DNA of 26,493 nt from a bacterium UBP6_UBA1177. Its GTDB lineage: Bacteria; UBP6; UBA1177. Every line of letters begins with the position of its first letter. Position 1 is the first letter of the stretch. The position numbers and the translations under genes were made by a program. The stretch covers positions 1-26,493 of the forward strand of contig DBYV01000039.1 in NCBI GenBank assembly GCA_002310995.1. The letters are read 5' to 3'. The notes beneath the pieces were generated by a model. It made no database searches. It was not told where the DNA came from and was given only the letters and a program-made list of their open reading frames with translations. Positions 24,101-26,493 of this stretch are shown here, piece by piece.

Positions 24101-25230
24101 ATTATTCCGGCAAGTTTTCTGCCGGATCCGGTCGTTCCGAAAGCGCGGATCTTCATAGTTTCGGGAATCAGCGAATAAAGCGCTTTGAAGAGCTTTTTCG
24201 CCGCATTTACAGGGTCTCCGCCCGTTTTTCTGTAAATATCGAGAACAGGAACTCCTTTCATATCGAGAAGAGCCAGTTTAGTGCTTGTGGAGCCGATATC
24301 CATTCCGAGGATCGCTTCAGGGATCTCTTTGTAAGCGGCGTTATGGATCCTGATTTCGTTTCCGAGCTCGTCAAGAGTGAATTCCGCAAAAACCGGATAT
24401 TTGCTCTTTTTGAGCGTGAGCGGCGGCATTTTTTCAGTTACAAACGAGTGCCTGAGTTTGTCGGGATCGATTTCGGAAATTTTCACGACAGCCGCTTCCG
24501 CAGCGCCTTTTGCAAGGAAAGCCTCGCTGGAAGCGGGAACAGTCCACGACGAAGCTGGAAAAAGAGTTCTGAACCAGCGGACGACCTCTTTGTTGAGGCT
24601 GACTCCGCCGATGAGAAGGAAGTTTCCCTTTATTTCAAGGCCTCTGAAAAGGGTGTTTGTCGCCGAAACAACGAGCGCGCGGCACATTCCCGCCCACATC
24701 TCTTCTTTTGTGCGTCCTTCCTGCTGGTGGTGGATGAGGTCGCTTTTAGCGAAAACAGTGCATCTGCTGGCGATTGAAGGCGGTTCCGCGATATCGAGAG
24801 CCGGCATGTTTTCAAGGTCGATAGAAAGCCTCTCCGCCTGTTCTTCAAGAAAAAGCCCCGTTCCCGAAGCGCAGAGCGAATTTGAGGAAATATCTGAAAT
24901 CTTTCCAGATTTTATCACATATTTTTTAAGCGACGAGGCTCCTATTCCGATGATTGCGGCATAATCCTTTCCTGCAAATTCCGCGCTTTTGAGTTCAGCA
25001 CTTGCAGCCTCAGCTTCCGAAACAAAAATATCGCTTCTTACTTTGGCAAACTCCACCGCGTTTTTTCCGGTAAAGCGGACACAGGTGTCTTTATCCTCAT
25101 CAGCAAAAATTTTCTTAATTATTTCAGTGATTTTTCCGCCGTGCCTTGCGCGAAAAACGACTTTATTCTCATTCTTTGAAAAAACAGTGATAAATGTTGA
25201 CCCGATGTCAATTCCGAGACGCTCCTGCAT
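21109..25230 (-). CDS. Giant 2-hydroxyacyl-CoA dehydratase activase-related protein (double BadF/HgdC ATPase + DUF2229)
   Basis: A 1373-residue fusion. Two ASKHA/BadF-type ATPase domains come first: DIGST at 8-12 and 311-315, and likely [4Fe-4S]-ligand Cys pairs C120/C157 (LCASGTG, SRCTVF) and C431/C469 (VCAAGTG, DRCTVF). The second domain keeps GGQDAK (408-413); the first has GIGASS at that place. A CKLCSNFC motif (591-598) follows, then a DUF2229-like region (about 650-870) and a C-terminal dehydratase-subunit-like part (about 1040-1370) with GCMHGT. HgdC-type activators drive ATP-dependent electron transfer into 2-hydroxyacyl-CoA dehydratases. This long form is widespread in anaerobes, but its substrate is unknown. 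No dehydratase subunit genes are adjacent. GGAGG precedes the ATG. First gene of the operon. Confidence 0.92.
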   Translation of the reverse strand: MQERLGIDIGSTFITVFSKNENKVVFRARHGGKITEIIKKIFADEDKDTCVRFTGKNAVEFAKVRSDIFVSEAEAASAELKSAEFAGKDYAAIIGIGASSLKKYVIKSGKISDISSNSLCASGTGLFLEEQAERLSIDLENMPALDIAEPPSIASRCTVFAKSDLIHHQQEGRTKEEMWAGMCRALVVSATNTLFRGLEIKGNFLLIGGVSLNKEVVRWFRTLFPASSWTVPASSEAFLAKGAAEAAVVKISEIDPDKLRHSFVTEKMPPLTLKKSKYPVFAEFTLDELGNEIRIHNAAYKEIPEAILGMDIGSTSTKLALLDMKGVPVLDIYRKTGGDPVNAAKKLFKALYSLIPETMKIRAFGTTGSGRKLAGIIFGADAIINEITAHARGTASMFPEVETIFEIGGQDAKFIRLKNGMPEEVNMNYVCAAGTGSFVEEQARKLEIPINLVGKMTEDVVPPATSDRCTVFMEQDIRALLQQGFDKKEVIAAVLYSVAKNYLNRVVGNRKISQDKIFFQGATARNKGLAAAFENLLGVEIIVSPYCHVMGCIGAALVALEEVSMKKDSNESAFRGAESATIEVTSRTEICKLCSNFCRINHISEKGGRESSWGYGCGRDAETTTRREIKEFEPIKKRNSSFFKSMLPEKEPVGKVGIPLAVSSWTFLPLWRKMFSLLSIESVVSAPSTTAEIKGLSSKYSASDFCFPVKTSIGHALELTNKNIPVFYPTLISAGDNVKTAISFFCPYVQSNPSIISTVMEKNGMDPKTKIIDPVIDFRMSDDKNGTLIFKALEPFFPTLKEKQVRKAWKEARDYYRKETERLIDEGEAMLKNAKNAKKPVFLLVGRPYNLYDKGINLGLPETIAGMGFDVLPIDMMKINVGGLADTNYWNLFWNYGQKIIAALKKAKKEENVFPIYLTNFSCGPDSFILSFAENEMKGKPMLILELDEHSSDGGYLTRVEAFIDVVKSYMKGVKESGEHPLPDIYLADKKLKAGKIWIPPMHFGSPLFAAAFRGFGYDAVAIPLETKHDFMTGKRFTRGQECLPMILTLGAFLNQIKKEPEKQHTFFMPSSEGPCRLGQYNMLDRIAFEKLGLKNVDILAPSSINSYQGVEEQLRRYLMHSVITSDALMKMTTRTRPYEKTKGDVDAFLEKAMRTLESVFEQKKNPLPVVEELASELSRIPRYNEKKPLVGIVGEIYVRSNACANENLIRVIEDNGGEAWLAPLFEWLIYTVWVQDFMAKQKAFSLFGRGESLIKNLYVSHIDELYCKATEKILYDRHEPAIKETLDEGMKYLHPEFVGEAILTVGRAIMFAKQGASMIVNVSPFGCMHGTITDSIFQEIKNTHNIPIVSQFYDGDIEINDRVANILRMRKE

Positions 25231-25262
25231 TTCTCCTCCGATTACAAAAAACCAATCGCAAC

Positions 25263-25290
25263 CTTATATTTTTAAAAAATTTTATTGCAA
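25263..25290 (-). promoter_or_regulatory. Candidate promoter of the activase/DUF58/queA operon
   Basis: On the minus strand, TTGCAA (25285-25290), a 16-base A/T-only spacer and TATAAG (25263-25268), about 33 bases before the activase ATG and within the gap behind hutI. Confidence 0.5.
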
Positions 25291-25307
25291 GTACAGAAAG
25301 AAAAATG

Positions 25308-26493
25308 TCAGATGATCCTTTTCCCTTTCACAAACACTTTTTCGCAGTGGTTGTGGGCAAAGTGGTAGATCGGATATGAGACGCTCGGCGAATCCATGAT
25401 GACGAGGTCTGCGTCCTTGCCGGTTTCGATGGAGCCTTTGGTTTTGTCTCTTTTCAGAGATTTTGCGCCGTTTATGGTGATCCCTTTGAGTGAGTCTTCT
25501 ACGCTGAGACGAAGCTGTGTCGCACCTAAACTTGCTGCAAGCGGTAAAAATCCGCACATGCAGCTTCCAGGGTTCATGTCTGTAGCTAAAGCGACAGTCA
25601 CGCCGTTTTCAAGCATTTTTCGCGCCGGAGCGAACGGAAGTCTCGAAAAAACGGAAGTTATCGGCAGAACGCCTGCGACAACGCCGTTTTCGGCAAGTTT
25701 TCTGATCCCTTTGTCGCTTATCGCCTCGAGATGGTCAACGGAAGCCGCCCCCATTTCGGCTGCGAGTTCGGTTCCGCCTAAAGAGTGGAATTCGTCAGCG
25801 TGAAGTTTGAGCCCGAACCCGAGTTCTTTCGCTCTGAGCATAAGTTTTTCGGTCTCTTTGAGCGAAAAATAGCCTTCCTCGCAGAAAACATCGGCGAATT
25901 CGGCAAGGTTGTGCGCCTTTATTTCAGGCAGCATCTCGTTGTTTATGAGGCTGATGTAGCCTTCATGGTCGTTTTTGAATTCGGGCGGATAAGCGTGCGC
26001 GCCGAGAAATGTCGAAACGATTTCTACCGGAAATCGTTTTTTGAGCTCGGCAATCGCCGTAAGCAGTTTGAGCTCGCTTTCTGTGTCAAGCCCGTAGCCC
26101 GATTTGATTTCGACCGTCGTTACGCCGTAGGAAACAAGCTGAGAGAGGCGTTTTGAAGCCTGTTCGACTATTTCTTCAAGTGACGCTTTTTTCGTTTTCA
26201 GGGTGCTGTTGATTATTCCGCCGCCGGCAGCCGCGATTTCCTCGTAGGTAGCCCCTCTCGATTTCATCGCGAATTCGTCTTCGCGTGTCGCAGCGAAAAC
26301 AAGATGCGTGTGACTGTCGACAAGGCCGGGGAAAACCGCTTTGTTTCCGGCATCGACAATAACTTCCTTGAATTTTGTTTCGAAATCGGGTTCAGTTTTT
26401 CTGAAATCAGCGCTTTCACCGGCAAAAGAGATTTTTCCCTCTTCATCAGCTGCAATAAGAAGAGATGAACCTTTTAAAACCGGAGATAAAGTT
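25308..26493 (-). CDS. hutI: Imidazolonepropionase HutI (5' end cut by window edge)
   Basis: HutI hydrolyses 4-imidazolone-5-propanoate to N-formimino-L-glutamate in histidine degradation (EC 3.5.2.7). The frame stays open to the window edge beyond the first visible in-frame ATG (26267), and the upstream codons encode the family's metal-binding block PGLVDSHTHLVFA, so the start lies outside the window; roughly 395 residues are visible. Other amidohydrolase residues are present: the His of KLHADEFHSLGG, the His of SVDHLEA and the Asp of ALATDMNPG. The family stretch GATYEEIAAAGGGI is also clear. Only a few N-terminal residues should be missing. No other hut gene is visible. Confidence 0.96.
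   Translation of the reverse strand, partial: TLSPVLKGSSLLIAADEEGKISFAGESADFRKTEPDFETKFKEVIVDAGNKAVFPGLVDSHTHLVFAATREDEFAMKSRGATYEEIAAAGGGIINSTLKTKKASLEEIVEQASKRLSQLVSYGVTTVEIKSGYGLDTESELKLLTAIAELKKRFPVEIVSTFLGAHAYPPEFKNDHEGYISLINNEMLPEIKAHNLAEFADVFCEEGYFSLKETEKLMLRAKELGFGLKLHADEFHSLGGTELAAEMGAASVDHLEAISDKGIRKLAENGVVAGVLPITSVFSRLPFAPARKMLENGVTVALATDMNPGSCMCGFLPLAASLGATQLRLSVEDSLKGITINGAKSLKRDKTKGSIETGKDADLVIMDSPSVSYPIYHFAHNHCEKVFVKGKRII

Noticed and set aside
23587..24777. 396-codon plus-strand open frame opposite the activase gene
   Set aside because: The composition is a mirror of the activase codons, with no ribosome binding site or family match.

Overview
The window looks like chromosome from a Gram-negative, probably anaerobic bacterium. 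The Gram-negative call rests on a complete MlaE/MlaF/MlaD-type phospholipid ABC transport operon and two lipoproteins with typical signal peptides. The anaerobe call rests on a giant 2-hydroxyacyl-CoA dehydratase-type activase, an [FeFe]-hydrogenase-like iron-sulfur protein and a radical SAM enzyme. A DUF1566-like protein and a lipoprotein with a long Asp-Thr repeat recall deltaproteobacterial/Myxococcota-like or candidate-phylum genomes. I cannot fix the taxon from this sequence. Promoters are of the ordinary TTGAC/TATAAT kind and Shine-Dalgarno sequences are clear, with several TTG and GTG starts.

Layout. (1) 1-3025, plus strand: the 3' part of a beta-rich protein of unknown function, transcription terminator rho, and a small membrane-anchored DUF1566-like protein four bases behind rho. 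(2) 3092-5255, minus strand: a three-gene operon of DRTGG-domain protein, RsbW-like ATPase and [FeFe]-hydrogenase-like protein, which looks like a redox or H2-sensing regulatory module. (3) 5406-9302, plus strand: a membrane transporter with two DUF1538 domains, translationally coupled to a protein that appears to hold three PII-like domains in one chain, then a lipoprotein of nine leucine-rich repeats. (4) 9410-11941, plus strand: a large lipoprotein whose N-terminal stalk is 30 tandem Asp-Thr-X tripeptides, with its own promoter and a strong terminator. (5) 12043-16180, minus strand: mlaE-mlaF-mlaD-type operon ending in a spore-photoproduct-lyase-family radical SAM gene. (6) 16288-18579, minus strand: winged-helix protein, single-domain response regulator, and a protein with two HD-GYP domains, a probable cyclic-di-GMP signalling operon. 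(7) 18742-25230, minus strand: giant activase, DUF58 protein and queA. (8) 25308-26493, minus strand: imidazolonepropionase (hutI), cut by the window edge.

The parts most worth attention are the transporter/triple-PII pair (3), which looks like a transporter with a single-chain version of a trimeric regulator, and the DRTGG/RsbW/hydrogenase-like module (2), where all H-cluster cysteine ligands are kept but the proton-relay cysteine is replaced. All non-coding gaps are shorter than 300 bases. I saw no tRNA, rRNA, CRISPR array, insertion sequence or phage gene.
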